The notes under the pieces: model-generated
Seen by the model: only the letters and a program-made list of their open reading frames with translations
Databases searched by the model: none
Told to the model about the DNA's origin: nothing
NCBI GenBank assembly: GCA_039090855.1
Contig: CM077011.1
Span: 22,631,001 to 22,695,000, forward strand
Length of the DNA: 64,000 nt
Origin: Macrothele yani
Taxonomy: Eukaryota; Arthropoda; Arachnida; Araneae; Macrothelidae
Reading direction: 5' to 3'
Made by a program: the position numbers and the translations under genes
Shown: positions 32,216-44,139 of the stretch, piece by piece
How positions within the stretch are numbered: the first letter of the stretch is position 1
Layout: each line of letters begins with the position of its first letter

Positions 32216-32580
32216 TATTAATAATATTTTTCCATGACTCACTTATAAACGTGGAAAGAGCGAGGATATTTGTTTGATGTTCCTGGTCCACGTCAAATTT
32301 CTGTATTAATTATTCATTCGCCTTCTAATTATTTCTTCAGTTGATGCTTACCATCTTTGGTGAATCCCCAGCATTGTGCGGGGCTCCAAGAAGCAATCTG
32401 CCAAATTGGCTTTGCAGTTAGTGTGTGTGAGTCCGGAGGAATTCGAGGCCGCTGTGGTGTAGTGGAAGCATATCCGGCGCGTAACTGGAAGACCCTGGGT
32501 TCGACTCCTGGTGGCGGCCAATGAGAATTTTTTCGTGACTCACTTATAAACGTGGAAAGAGCGAGGATATTTGTTTGATA
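32216..32580 (+). mobile_element. Retroposon with tRNA-like core, duplicated body and 9-bp target duplication
   Basis: 'tagaggcat' precedes it at 32207-32215 and follows it at 32581-32589. A ~50-bp body, 'gactcacttataaacgtgg' and 'aaagagcgaggatatttg', occurs at both ends (about 32229-32276 and 32533-32580). A tRNA-like stretch at 32450-32519 has TGGTGTAGTGGAAGCAT as A-box and GGGTTCGACTCC as B-box. Either a dimeric tRNA-SINE with a truncated first unit or a small element with terminal direct repeats. No coding sequence. Confidence 0.65.
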
Positions 32581-32589
32581 TAGAGGCAT

Positions 32590-33413
32590 AATGCTCTTGC
32601 AGGAAAACCCTGCTTTTTATTAATTAACTCTATGGCGCGTTGGCTCAGATCATAATAAATTCGCTGCAGTTGTTCGTCACAGAGGTACCCGATCACAGCT
32701 TGGCCATCTGAGAGGAGTTCCTGGTGCACGATATACTAAAAATACACCAAATAAATTCCCAACATGTCTTTCCTCTCTAATCACCCTTCTTACACAACAG
32801 GCTGTACTTCTGGGAGTGGCCATAATCATTGATTCCTGGTGTACAATAACGTACAAATATCATTGTTTCATCACCTGCTGTGACGAAACAACGCCAAAAC
32901 ATATCGTTCTCTGGATTTTAGGGGAATCTCCGACAGAGAGGCACATGCTGTTTCCCATGCTAAGGTGTGTCACTTGAAATCATTCAATGGCAACTGGAAG
33001 AGACCCCAAGCTGATGGCTGGTGACGCATGGTGGTGGACTGGGAAGTCTTCGCTTTAGCTGAGACTGATGTCCTCAGCATTGTAGCTCTGGAGCGTTTTT
33101 CGTGCAACGCTAGTGTCCACTGAATTCACTCGCCCTCAATTACACAAATTTGTCTTGCTGTTACTGCCGTTTTTAACCTTTTTACCAATAATGGCGTAGA
33201 AACCCCTGAACAGCACGTTTATCAATGTCCATTATCTATACTCATATTATAACGCAATGTGGGCTCCATGCCAAATCCACGTCATCAACATCTCGTGCTC
33301 CGCCTTATCGCGCGACCCACACGATATTGGCTCGCGTTTTGCACAGGAATAACCCAACATTATTTGCAGATCAAAACGGGACAATCATTTGACTTATGTC
33401 TGTATACTATTCC
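32590..33413. other. Unassigned sequence
   Basis: Nothing recognised. Confidence 0.4.
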
Positions 33414-33417
33414 ACGT

Positions 33418-33977
33418 AGTGAAAACACAAGTTTGTCCACGGCGGGTATCGAATCCGAGTCCCCTTACTTCGGAGAAAGTCGCTCTCCCAACTGAGCTGC
33501 GCAGACATGTGCTCTCAATGCTATCTGCCTTTATATCATGTACGTCATGCGGCGCAGGCATATCACATCTCCCCCACCCCGAAGGAAGGCCGGGGGCATG
33601 ACCCAGGGGCAATCCAGGACCATGTGTCTCTGAAGGAGTCATCCGATTAAGAACGTGCATTTGAGAACTCCTAGACAATTTAATGTGTGCAAAGTAACAT
33701 CACACACATTCATTTTTCGAAACACTGAAAAAAGGATTTTAATTTTTCCTGTCTCGCTGTGTGGAAAGAACATCACCCTATTGTGAGAAATTTAACAGCC
33801 AGGTCATTCTTGAACTTCGGGCGCCAATGTGAAAACATAGATTTGTCCACGCCCGACATCGAATCCGGCTCCCGTCACTCCGGAGTAAGTCGCTCTCGCA
33901 ACTGAGTTACGCAAACATGTGCTCTCACTGCCATCTGCCTTTATCTCATGTGAGTCCTGCGGCGCAGGCACGTCACA
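33418..33977 (-). mobile_element. TRIM copy C
   Basis: LTRs are 33418-33567 and 33828-33977 (150 bp each). On the minus strand the LTR starts TGTGACGTGCC and ends TTTTCACA (true TG...CA termini), followed by TGGCGCCCGAAG as primer site. The 260-bp internal part ends in GGGGTGGGGGAGA, the clearest polypurine tract in the family. Flanks are ACGT and ACTT, one mismatch in four. tRNA-like modules (GCAGCTCAGTTGGGAGAGC A-box; a damaged GGATTCGATACCC B-box in one LTR) sit about 15 bp in from the LTR end. LTRs differ by roughly 10-15%, so this copy is older than B. Confidence 0.82.
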
Positions 33978-34139
33978 ACTTACATGGAAAATTCTTCTTT
34001 CGACCCACCCTTGACACCTTCATAAGACTTTTACTATTCCACCGCATTCACCTGCGCTTTAATCTCCAACATGAGTTTGCCTTGTGGCGATAAGGAACTT
34101 CTCTTTTAATCACGGAATGCGAAACATAATTCTACCACA

Positions 34140-34230
34140 TTCTTTCTCTCTCAATGTTCCCCTCTCACTCTCTTGTTGTCTCTATCTCTCTCCCACTCTG
34201 TGTCTCTCTTTTTCTCTGTCTCTCTCTTTT

Positions 34231-34279
<49 letters not shown>

Positions 34280-34725
34280 ATCTCCTTCTCTCTTACTCCC
34301 ACTCTCTCTGTCTTTCTCCCATTCCCCCTGTCTCTCTCTTTCTCTCTCCTTCTCTCTTGCTCTCTCTCTGTCTATCTCCTTCTCTCTCACTCCCACTCTC
34401 TCAGTCTTTCTCCCATTCTCTCTGTCTCTCTCTTTCTCTCTCCTTCTCTCTCTTTGTCTCTCCCCTCTCTGTCTCTCTCTTTCTCTCTCCTTCTCTCTCT
34501 CTGTCTATCTCCTTCTCTCTCACTCCCACTCTCTCTGTCTTTCTCCCATTCTCTCTGTCTCTCTCTTTCTCTCTCCTTCTCTCTGTTTGTCTCTCCCCTC
34601 TCTGTCGCTCTTCGTCTGTCTGTATTCTGTATACGCCCACTCTCTGTTTATCTCTCCTCTCTTTGTCGAACTCTATCTCTCTACGCCTCTCTCTCTCTCT
34701 CTCTCTCTCTCTGCTTGACTTTCCA
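34140..34725. repeat. Long CT-rich microsatellite
   Basis: Continuous 'tctctctctgtctctctc'-type sequence with higher-order blocks such as 'gtctatctccttctctctc', 'actcccactctctctg', 'tctttctcccattctctc', roughly a 120-bp superperiod. The open frames through it on both strands are low-complexity artefacts. Confidence 0.95.
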
Positions 34726-34823
34726 TGCGGAAAGGAATTCCAGTTTTTAGTTTCATGACTTTTGAAATGTGCGAGTACTTTACAAATGACAAAAATTCAA
34801 AATGTAAATATACATGCGACATA

Positions 34824-36230
34824 CACTGGCGGAAAGTAGAAAAAGAACACCAAGAAAGAGACGTCTGATACCAACGAAATTTATACATTATAATAACGGA
34901 ATACAGAGGATAACGTGACCAAAACATTATGGCAAAATACAGATGTATTTGCTGGTAAACTGAAAAATAACATTTTCATGTAACATGGTTAGTAGGAGGT
35001 TGAACCGCCATGAACTGCGTCACACTGTGCAATTCTGGCACGGAGCTTGTCGTACAGATGTTGGATGTAAGTTTGGGGTATTGAGTTCCAAGCATCCTCA
35101 ACCTGGACGCGTAAATCGAGGATGGACGTGGCTGGCCGTGGAGACCGGATAAGTTGTTGTTCCATAAAATCCCACACGTGCTCAATGGGGGACGAATCCG
35201 GTGAAAGTGCAGGCCATGGAAGTTGTCTCAAACCCTGAAGTGCATGTTGCGTTTCACGTGCCGTGTGTGGGCGTGCGTTATTTTGCTGGAAAACACCACG
35301 ATGGACCGACCTTACAAATGGCACAATAACGGGCGGAATGATGTTGTTGACGTAGGAGGTGCTGTTTAACGGGGCCCGGTACAAACGCTAGTTGTGTACG
35401 GGAGTGATAGCTGATCGCTCCCCACACCAGGAAACCAGGTGTAGGCCCTGTGTGTCGCTGGCGGATGCAAGAAGGGTGGAGACGCTCCCCTGTGCGTCTG
35501 CGAACACGCATACGGCCATCGGAGGCTCCCAAGCAGAATCTGCTTTCATCGCTGAACACGACAGATCGGCATTGCGTTCTCCAGTGCAGACGTTGGTGAA
35601 ACCACTGAAGCCGTTCCTGACGGTGGGCTGGAGTCAGAGGCACACGTGCACGTAGTCCTGTATCCAGTACATGGTTGAGGATTGTTTGCACAGTCACCTC
35701 AGGTGCAACGGCAGCTGGGATTTGCGTCGCAGTGGATGTTCTGCTTGACAACGCCGCTCTTCTAATGCGTCGATCGGTCCGCTCATCAGTCGGTCTGTGA
35801 CTCCCGGTTCCACGTCTTCTCGTGTGGGAATGTTCCTCAGACCATCTACGGCACCATCGTACCACCACCGATACTTCCCGTCCAATTCGCTCCGCAATAC
35901 GACCACCCGGCCTCGCGGAGTCCGATTAGACAACCTCGCTCAAAGTCCGATAACTGCTGAAATCGTACACGTCTTCCATGTCCAGGCATTGCAGCTTCTT
36001 CAGAGTCTTCGCAGGTGTCCGTTCGCCGACGATTGATTACATTCACTACGCCGTACTCCTTAAATACCACCGACGATAAATTGCATATTATGCCGTGCTG
36101 TGGCGTAAGCACTCGCCGGTTGGTCCCGAAATTAACATCACACCTACCTAAACTCGACCCCATTAACATATGTAAATTTCATGATCTTCCGCCAATTCCT
36201 TCTTGGTGTTCTTTTTCACTTTCCGGGAGA
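34824..36230 (-). mobile_element. Tc1 element with both TIRs
   Basis: Left end after TA: 'cactggcggaaagtagaaaa' then 'agaacaccaag'. The right end near 36201-36229 is the complement, 'cttggtgttctttttcactt' then 'tccgg'. Length is ~1.4 kb. A short 'cttggtgttc'-'gaacaccaag' core is shared by both ends. It contains the transposase relic described next. Confidence 0.8.
34989..35985 (-). pseudogene. Tc1-type transposase, frameshifted, catalytic Asp lost
   Basis: Starts near 35985 with MPGHGRRVRFQQLSDFERGC, a typical N-terminus, and GLREAGWSY in the first helix-turn-helix. The second frame (35278-35868) has VVRWCRRWSEEHSHTRRRG, VVFSDESRFCLGASDGRMRV with the first Asp, and HTGPTPGFLVWGAISYHSR. The third (34989-35384) has VFQQNNARPHTARE, where the second catalytic Asp is Asn, and LPWPALSPDSSPIEHVWD with the Glu, 32 residues later by my count. 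It ends GGSTSY*. Two shifts and the Asp-to-Asn change make it inactive. The 32-residue spacing is shared with the relic at 19216, suggesting one subgroup. Confidence 0.85.
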
Positions 36231-37590
36231 TCTCACGTTCAGCCATCATTCTTGAAATAACTGGAGTTAGAATTGAGACACAAAAATAATTCTTTCAGTC
36301 AAGACACTGTGTTTACCAAGTGTTTCTGTTACATCGAAATACAAACGTTAATTTCTTTTTCCATTTTTTACTAGAGACGCTGCATCTTTGGTAATTTAAA
36401 TCAGTGAAAACGAGCAGACCTTTAAACAAAATTTTTATTTTAGATATGATTTCTAAAGGTTTTGGTAGTTCTTAAAATTCAAATTTTTATTAGCGGCGAC
36501 AAAAGCAAATGTTTTGCTTTCTCAGCTTAATTTCTATTTTACTTAACGTTATTCGCTTACTCAGTTTCGAAATTTTCTTCCTTATCAGGAACAGCTACAT
36601 AGTAAATGGAAACAAACTTATCTAGCTATAAATTTCCCAAATTCATTACTCTAAAACATTAAATAAAAAATTAAATTCATATTTTATCTCTTTTATAACT
36701 TAGTTAATATCCACCAGTATTTTTTCTTATTATTTTTTTACATTGCGATTTTTATGTTATTGAAAGTTCGGTAATGACGAAATGGTAAGAAACTGTACCT
36801 TTTGTTTAAAATTACAAATTTTCGTTAAAAATATTGGACTTCTCTGAAGTTTCCATCAAAGTGTTTGATGCGACTAACAGTAAAATACATCTAAACAAGA
36901 GAACAATTCGAATTCTCATGATTCGGTAATTTCTTGCGGAATTCTGTTTCAGTAGTTGTATTTTTGCGTTTTAAATTTAAAGCCCGAATTTTCGTGTTTG
37001 AAGAAAAATCACGCCGAGCTGAAGAAGTGAAAGTATTTGGTTATTTTTATAGAAGATTCTATACCCCAAACCTTAAAAGCTCCTTACCTCTTGCGAAAAG
37101 GTCAACTCCTTCACTTTGAGAAAAACTGCAAACTCGAGATTTATGTCGTCGTACTGTCTCGAGAACGAGGCACTCAAAACCGAATTAGGGACGTCACTCT
37201 TAATGTACGTGCTGCATAGATTCATCATCTAGATAGATAAAACTTTTCCCCGTCTCACCTAGTGTTAAGATTAACAGCCTTCACTCATCTCGAGAATGAG
37301 CAGTCACGAAAACAACACGGATATCGGTCAAGCATCTTTCTTACTAGCCCGTCCTGCAACGGTTGTTTTTAAGCTTTAAATAAATATTAGTATATAGGGG
37401 ATGTTGACCATCCTGTGACGGAGTGAAAGTTTTAACTGAAGCAGATTGAAAACAAGTAAAATGGCCGCTAGATTTCTGCAATGAAACATAATAAGAAATT
37501 ATATAGTAAAAACTCATTCATGTTAGAACTAAAAATCAAATGCTATTTATTTTCGTTTTTTAAAACACCACGTGATAAATAACATTCTGT
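36231..37590. other. Unassigned AT-rich sequence
   Basis: No gene or repeat family recognised. Confidence 0.4.
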
Positions 37591-38400
37591 GTGAAATATG
37601 TGTTGTTTAACAATTGTAGATTCGAGCGTTTACATAGATCGATATTTTGCAAAATGTCTAATAATAATTAGCACTAAACTCGGGAAGTTGTTTTCGTGTA
37701 AACGTACCTTAATAACATTTACTTTGATTTTTCGCGTTAAATAAATTTTTCTCCTGCACATTTGTTATTCTCTTCACGGCTTGTTTTAGACTGTCCTGTT
37801 TGAAGGTTAGTTTGAAACTTCATAATAAACCTTTTTCTACAAAATAATGCGATATCTGGTATTACAAATGGGAACTATTTAAATTATCGACAATGTGCTG
37901 TTTCTCGTGGGGCGACTTCTGCTTTTAGATGAAGTCTTGCTCACTTTGATATCTGAAGATTTCAGTTTTTATTGTAGGTTACAGCGTTTAAATAGATCAA
38001 TATTTTGCAAAATGTGTAATACAATCAGCACTAAACTCGGAAAGTTAGTTAAATTAAAAAGTAAAAAAAATATTAAAGCGTGCAAATTAATATTCGAATT
38101 CTGCTCAGTTAAATTAATATACAAACGCAACTTGCCATGATATTAAGATTTTAATTCAAACTTTGTAGGTCATATAAATGGAACTCGAGTCACTCCAATG
38201 TTTTTAAATTAAAGCGCGATCACCTTGACATCTGAATGTGATCGTGTTCCAACTGAACTTGCTGTGATATTAAGAATTCAATTCGATTTTTGTAGATCGA
38301 AAAAATAGAACTCCAGTAATTAAAATCCAATGTTTTTAAATTAGCATGCGATCACCTTGACATCAAAAAAGTGATCGCGTGCTGTTATATAGCAGCTAAT
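37591..38400. repeat. Old tandem duplications
   Basis: Two pairs of diverged direct repeats. One joins 'atattttgcaaaatgt', 'cagcactaaactcgg' and 'aagttg/aagtta' at about 37650-37700 and 38010-38047. The other joins 'gatattaagattttaattc', 'ccaatgtttttaaatta' and 'gcgatcaccttgacatc' at about 38139-38230 and 38268-38365. Confidence 0.65.
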
Positions 38401-39564
38401 CATTTTGGCACCGCGAGAGCACACATGAATTGATCAATAAATGATGGCGCCACAACACAGACGTTGCTGTGCCGTAAAGCGTTCGAGAGAGACAGACAAA
38501 TAGATATGGGTGTTTACATAAATTATGCTAGCCAAGCTGTTTTACATAATCATGCCGCCACTTTACCAGAGTTATTCTGAGGAAATGCTATATGCATGCT
38601 GATTCGTTAAGTAGAAGTACGATCGTGTTATCCTTGGAATCATTGTTCAGAGATTAATAACCTTTTTTCGAAGATCATATTACAACAATAGTGAAATGGG
38701 TTTTTGCAGCAGCCCTTAACTGTACAGTAGAAGGTAGAGATGTGCTCATATTATAAAATTTCAGTTTACGTACACACTGAAACAAAGTACTTTGCCATAA
38801 GGGCAAAACACAATTCAGTTGTAGCAAATGTTGCTAGTGAAAATAGGCACAGCAAATAGCCATGCTATCCGTACTACCCGGATTATATGAATTCTGTAAC
38901 TTATAATTTTGAATAGCAGCATTACTTCTAGTATCTGTGGCAAGCAGATCTTACTGCACAAGCAACAGTTTTGCTGGGTCTAGCCGGGGCCGTCGAGAAA
39001 ACACAAAGCTATAACATCAGAAAAATGACGTTTCCTCCTTTAGTGGCGTCACGAGGAAACCAAACCTTCCAATTGGTTTCCAAGGCTATCGTGTGTGATA
39101 TCAAACACGACACCGACGTATCAGTCCATGTAAGCAACGTCATAAATGGAGGGAACTCGTTTCTCTCATATCACGGTATTGTGTTTAATTGACGGCCTTG
39201 GTCTAGCTCACCAAATTTTCTGCTCAAACAATATTCCAGAAAATAAACGTTGTTGCTTCAATAAAGATCACCAGCTGTTTTAAAATACTCTGCTAAAACA
39301 TTTAGGTCAGAGATTCCTAAATACTATAAAGCACGGTTTAAATACCGTGTCTTTCCTTTTCTGGCGATTGTTATTTATACGATTGATTTTCAGCTGAAAG
39401 CTATCAAAATCTTTTGAGTACCTCTCTTTGCTGAAACACGAAATACGCACAGATATTGGCTTAATGATTTTCAGCAGCTCTAAATTCAGTACCGTAATAA
39501 ATATTCAAATTTGCTGGAAAAACCACCCCAAAAGATTCCTTTAACCTGCTGGACATGAGACATT
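38401..39564. other. Unassigned sequence
   Basis: A plus frame at 38971-39192 has no recognised relative. Nothing else supported. Confidence 0.4.
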
Positions 39565-39595
39565 CACGGTCGAGTCATATTATTGTGACTACCAG

Positions 39596-40625
39596 CTAAT
39601 ATCCGGAGTAACCTCCGTGTGCAGCGCGGACAGCAACTAAGTGGGCTGGGAGTGACTCAGTAAAGTGTTGGAAGGTATTCACAGGTATGTGGAGCCATCC
39701 TAACCGCAGTGCATCTGACAGCTGCTGGAGGGTGCGTGATGGAGGATCGATAGAGAGAACAACATGATCGAGGTGGTCCGACATATGCTTAATTGGGTTT
39801 GAGTCTGGAGAATTAGAACGCCAGGAAAGTACTTTGAAGTCTTCATCGTACTCTTCCAACCACGTTCGGACATTTCTAGCTGTGTGATACGTCGTATTGT
39901 CGTGTTGGAAGATTCCATCTGCCCCAGGGAAGACAATTAGTATTTATGGGTGTACGTGGTCTGCAAGGATGGATTCATAACGAATATGGTCGATAGTGCC
40001 TTAAACAAGTACCAATGGACCCACAGAATGCCACGAAAACATTCCCCAAACCATAACAATACTTCTACCTGCATGTGTTCTTTCAGCAATGATTGAAGAG
40101 TGTCCTCCGATGTTTCTTGCCTTATACGCCAATGTCAGTCAGTTCGATGAAGCAGAAAACGAGACTCATCGAAGAAGGTAATCATTTGCCAATCTGCGAA
40201 CGTTCGGTTCCCATACTGCCGTGCCAATGTAAGCCTTTACTGCCGATGCACCTTTGTTAGCATAGATGCAGTGACCATCCGTCTGGATCGGAGCCCCATA
40301 GGCAGCAGGGTTAGCTGAACTGTCGTTTTAGACACACTTCCGGTAGCCCCTGGTTCATTCGGCCAGTAAATTGCTCTATCGGCCCTCAGGTACCTTCCAA
40401 ACCGACATTCACCTCTCACATCAATGGCACTTGGTGCTCTGCTGTTTCGACGTCTCTTATTCGCAATACTGCCATTTCTCCAATCACGATACACTTTAAA
40501 CCACAGCATCACGCGAACAGTTCACAAACTGCGCTGTTTCAGAAATACGGCCACCCTTGATCCGAAAGACGTTAATCATCCCTCTTCGCAAATCTGATTA
40601 ATCGCTCCTTTTATCCATGACACCA
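39596..40625 (-). pseudogene. Tc1-type transposase relic, DD36E-like group
   Basis: The minus-strand N-terminal part (40237-40512) has VYRDWRNGSIANKRRRN, GECRFGRYLRADR, ATGSVSKTTVQLTLLPMG and SRRMVTASMLTKVHRQ (helix-turn-helix region). The C-terminal part (39596-39859) has WMEEYDEDFKVLSW, SPDSNPIKHMSDHLDHV, where the catalytic Glu is Lys, and VRAAHGGYSGY*. The middle is broken by several shifts, though DESRFLLH-like sequence is visible near 40165. Same family as the copy at 57639, in which I count 36 residues between the second Asp and the Glu. Confidence 0.8.
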
Positions 40626-40649
40626 ACGAGTTATATGTTTGCAGATGAT

Positions 40650-40951
40650 CATGATCATGTGTAGAGGATTTTAGGAAGGGAGTGTCTGACCCCAGGTCTT
40701 AAACAACCCTTAGAAATAGGAAACTTTGGGTAGAGCGCCCGATAGGAAAGTGACACGGAAGCGAAGTAGAAAGGGGGAAGAAGACGCCCTTATTTATTAC
40801 CGGCGTACCAGTACCCGAAGTCCGACGGCTTAACGTGCCCATCCGACGCACGGCAGATGTTTAGTGGATCGAGCGTTCGTACCTCCCTGGGATCGAACCG
40901 GAGGCCCTTCCCGGCGGAGTCACGAACGTTGCCCACTAGGCCACCCGCGGC
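40650..40951 (-). mobile_element. SINE family 2, nested in a Tc1
   Basis: On the minus strand the head is GCCGCGGGTGGCCTAGTGGG and 'ggttcgatcccaggga' (B-box), then 'gcgtcggatgggcacgttaa', 'gccggtaataaataagggcg', 'ctttctacttcgcttccg', 'tgtcactttcctatcgggcg' and 'cactcccttcctaaaatc'. Same order as the copies at 44522 and 47402. Its target duplication is not clear. Confidence 0.85.
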
Positions 40952-41083
40952 TTATTTTTTAAGAATACCTACAGCACACCTTATATACCCTCCAAGCCAG
41001 CTCAGACAGGTGCCTTCTTTCATTGGCTACTCGCTGTTGACGTCAAAAGTAAGAGATGGTCGCAATAATGTGACTCGACTGTG

Positions 41084-42625
41084 TATGTTGCATCGTAAAA
41101 TAACTCAGGTAATTAAGAGAGGGGAACCTGCCGCATGATAGTATGCACAACAGGCATTTGTTGCATCGTAAAATAACTCAGGTAATTAATTGAAGCTGGA
41201 GCTACCTACCTCCAAACGCCTGAATAATATTCGGCAGGTTCCAGATCTCTGTTGCTGTTGTTTTTGGAAACAGTGTTCTTGCTATAACGATACGAACAAG
41301 GCATCTGTTGCATCGTAAAACAATGCATCTAGACTTACCTCCTTCAAATATTATCTTTCTTGCTTTGCCTTTGTTTACATTCATGTGACTTCGTTATTTT
41401 AGAAAGGGATTTATGAAAAAAATGCCGTGGACTTTAATGTTTCCATTAAAGTGATTTTCGTATTTTGGAGAAATGACATAAAAGTTTGTTTCTTTTTCTA
41501 ATAGGATTTCTTCTATTTATGAAAAATATTTGTGTTTTCGCCGAATGTTTCACGAAAGAATATTTCTTGAACAGAAGACTCTTGCGTCTTATCGTTTGGT
41601 TGGATTTCGTTTTTGCTTTAAATATTTTTTTCCAGAAAAGAAGAATTTCTTCAAACTAGCATTTCTGAGTGTCTTTTAGTGTTCCAATATCATTTTAGAA
41701 TTTTCACTTCTTATAGGAATTTCTCCTGTTCTTTTTCCTATGTAAAATACATTTTTTATTTGTTGAGCGTATACGATATAATAGTAAAAGGCTTAGTAAA
41801 AGAAGTTAGGAATGTTTGGAAATACTAAATATGCTGGGCGGCAATTAGGTAATGTGATTGGTTTTTTTTTTAAGAATCCCGGTAAAACAATAGGGAAGGT
41901 ATGGTTTTTTGATAAGTCATGTATCAGCTATGCGGTGGCAACAGCATTTGCATGAGCATTGCGCAGATGAGTATTTACGTTTTGCATGACGTCATTCGGC
42001 GGAAGAAAATTGTCGCCGCTCTGTCATGGAACAGAGATCAAATATCCGGTATAACGTAATTTCTTTTCCGTGCTGAAATATTGTTGTTCTTGCGTTATGT
42101 CTAAATCATTAGATACGAATACGATGCAACACTTCCTAATTAAATCTTTACGGCCAGACGAAACATAAGACAGAAGTCAATTTACGGTAATTGATTCTTT
42201 ATCCCACCATTATATCAATAACATAGATCGCACTTCGAAAATAACGTAATTCACATAACCACATATCCACAACAGCAACTGTTATCTCGTCCTTTTATCT
42301 ATCGTTCTTATCTCATACATTCATGCGCCGCGTGCACTGACCTCAAAAGTGTTGCCAACAGTATTCTCACGAGAAAGAAGATGTCACGTTAAGTTGGAAA
42401 GTATAACGGAAAACAAACTATAAATTACATAGGGAAAGAAACTAAAAATGAAAGTTAATTTAGAATATACGTCACACCGGTTCTGTTTAAAAATCGGTAA
42501 AACTGCATTCGAGACAATGAAATTGGTGTATGATGTGTATGGCGCTATATCGTGCAAAAATATTCCGATGGTATGCACGTTTCATGGATGGGTGGGAAGA
42601 TTTGGAAAATAACGAAAAGCTCTGA
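41084..42625. other. AT-rich sequence with a short duplication
   Basis: 'ttgcatcgtaaaataactca' plus 'ggtaatta' occurs at about 41088-41116 and 41159-41187, and 'gttgcatcgtaaaacaatgc' near 41309, so a ~70-bp unit has been duplicated just outside the Tc1 end. The remaining 1.2 kb holds nothing I recognise. Confidence 0.5.
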
Positions 42626-42639
42626 GTTCCGATTCCAGT

Positions 42640-42870
42640 GCACATTTTCGAAGTCATTGAAAATTTTCGGAAAAGGATAAAAATGATCGTTGTATGACCT
42701 TGAGGATACTGGAATGTGAGCTAGGTGTTAATAAGGAGATGATTTGTCAAATTTTAGTGTATGATTTGGAAAGCGCGAGGGGGAAGGGGGAGCTTATGCA
42801 AGTTTTGTTCCGCGTGCTTTTTCAGACGAACAGGAATTTGCAGGAGTGAGTGCGCGAAAGACATCCTTCT
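42640..42870 (+). pseudogene. Mariner transposase N-terminal fragment
   Basis: The plus strand reads MTLRILECELGVNKEMICQI then LVYDLESAR, the second helix-turn-helix of mariner transposases (TLR-MA-EL-I-KETIRQIL-EDL pattern). After a shift comes KFCSACFFRRT, corresponding to the KFVPHxLTDEQ motif. No catalytic residues remain in this piece; more pieces of the same kind of enzyme follow at 43262-43664. Confidence 0.65.
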
Positions 42871-43204
42871 ACTCACATCTGCCGTCCGCCCATGGGGAAT
42901 TGAGACTCACAAAGACGATTATGCGTTCACGAAGGGTTACTGGCAAATTAATGCAGTCGGTTTGCCATTCCTCTGCTGCATTCCGATAAGGGACAAATTG
43001 CGTCCGGGACCGACATCACAGGGAATCATCTACGCATGCGTGTCCCCAAAAACGGGGAATCTGGGAAAAAATCCCGGAAAAGCCGGAGACTAGATGGCTG
43101 GCCGGACCGGTGGTTCGAACACCCGTCATAAACGTCCGTCTCGCTAGATGGCAGGCAGCACCAAACACCCGTCAAAAAACCGCAGGCTGTTCCTGGACAC
43201 GGCA

Positions 43205-44010
43205 AAAATCCGCAGGCCGTTCCACGACCGTTCCATAGTGGATGTGTAAGTGTGACAGTTGTACATTCAGCAACGAATTCGCGATGCATAATTCCCTTGC
43301 TGCCATAAATGCGCACAAGCATTGTCTTGATTTTGGACTTCTGTACCTGATCTACTTTCCTTCGGGTGACTGTGTCGGCTTCTACTGTGCATTCTGACGC
43401 TTAGCTTCAGTAACATAACGAATAGCGCATAGCAACTTACCCAATTACGCGATACCGATGGATGCTGCAGAAACAAAGCAAAATATTCTCAAAGGCACTC
43501 GATACGTGCTGGTTTCGTTATTATACCGAAACGAAGCGTCAGAATGCACAGTGGGAGCCAACACAGTCACCCAAAGGAAAGAAGATCAGGTTACAGAAAT
43601 CCAAAATCAAGACAATGCTTGTGTGCATTTATGGCAGCAATGCATCGCGAGCTCATTCCTAAACATATTTTTTTTTTTTTGATTGGAGGTTTAACGACCA
43701 CTGTGAGCAACTCAATGGGCTATAAGCAGTCGCCCAACCCTAATTTAGGGTCACTGGTTCCAGGGAAGGGAGAGAGCCAGTGCCGTAAGACAAACACAAC
43801 ATCCATGCCTCACCGGGATTCCAACCCGGACCCCTTTCGGACGAATCATCAGAGGCCATCGCTTAGACCACTGCGCCGCCGGGACGGCTGGCCGGATTCG
43901 CAAAAGATTCTAGAGTATGAGTATGGTTAACACTTAAGGCAATTTTGTTGTACAAAACAAAAGGGAAATCAAGGTCATGCTTACACATCCACTATGAAAC
44001 GGTCGTGGAA
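43205..44010. pseudogene. Inverted pair of mariner transposase fragments
   Basis: The minus strand at 43262-43418 and the plus strand at 43518-43660 encode the same segment: KSKIKTMLVCIYGS on plus and a matching MLVRIYGSKGIMHREFV on minus, the mariner part just after the first Asp. The arms share 'gcgtcagaatgcacagt', 'gacacagtcaccc', 'aaaatcaagacaatgcttgt'. Farther out, 'acatccactatgaaacgg' (43986) mirrors 43216-43233. So a ~200-bp inverted duplication exists, its right arm interrupted by the SINE at 43670 and ~90 bp of extra sequence. The first Asp motif is not preserved. Confidence 0.7.
43665..43893 (-). mobile_element. SINE family 1 inside the inverted mariner pair
   Basis: T tract, then 'ggaggtttaacgaccactg', 'tgagcaactcaatgggct', 'cctcaccgggattccaaccc' and 'ccactgcgccgccggg'. 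Very close to the copy at 28690. The B-box has one change (GGGTTGGAATCC). No target duplication is visible, perhaps because the right flank has been deleted. Confidence 0.85.
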
Positions 44011-44139
44011 CAGTATTGTTCGTGTCAGGCCTGAGCATAAATAGAGCAATGGTTCCTTCTTTGCGATAACGCATGCGCACATAGAGTGGTCAGTGTACAG
44101 CAATATCTGGCACGAGAACGAGTGAGTGTACTTAACCAT

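Larger units (their letters stand above)
39565..41083 (-). mobile_element. Tc1 element with both TIRs and a nested SINE
   Basis: Left end 'cacggtcgagtcatattatt' then 'gtgactacc'. The right end is the complement, 'ggtcgcaataatgtgactcg' then 'actgtg', at about 41058-41083, followed by TA. The sequence inside the right end ('gtatataaggtgtgct' on minus) matches the related element at 57639. A SINE (40650-40951) sits in the region between TIR and transposase start. Without it the element is ~1.2 kb. Confidence 0.85.

Noticed and set aside
34084..34758. Open frames of 181-224 codons on plus and Arg/Glu-rich frames on minus
   Set aside because: Pure translation of the CT microsatellite.
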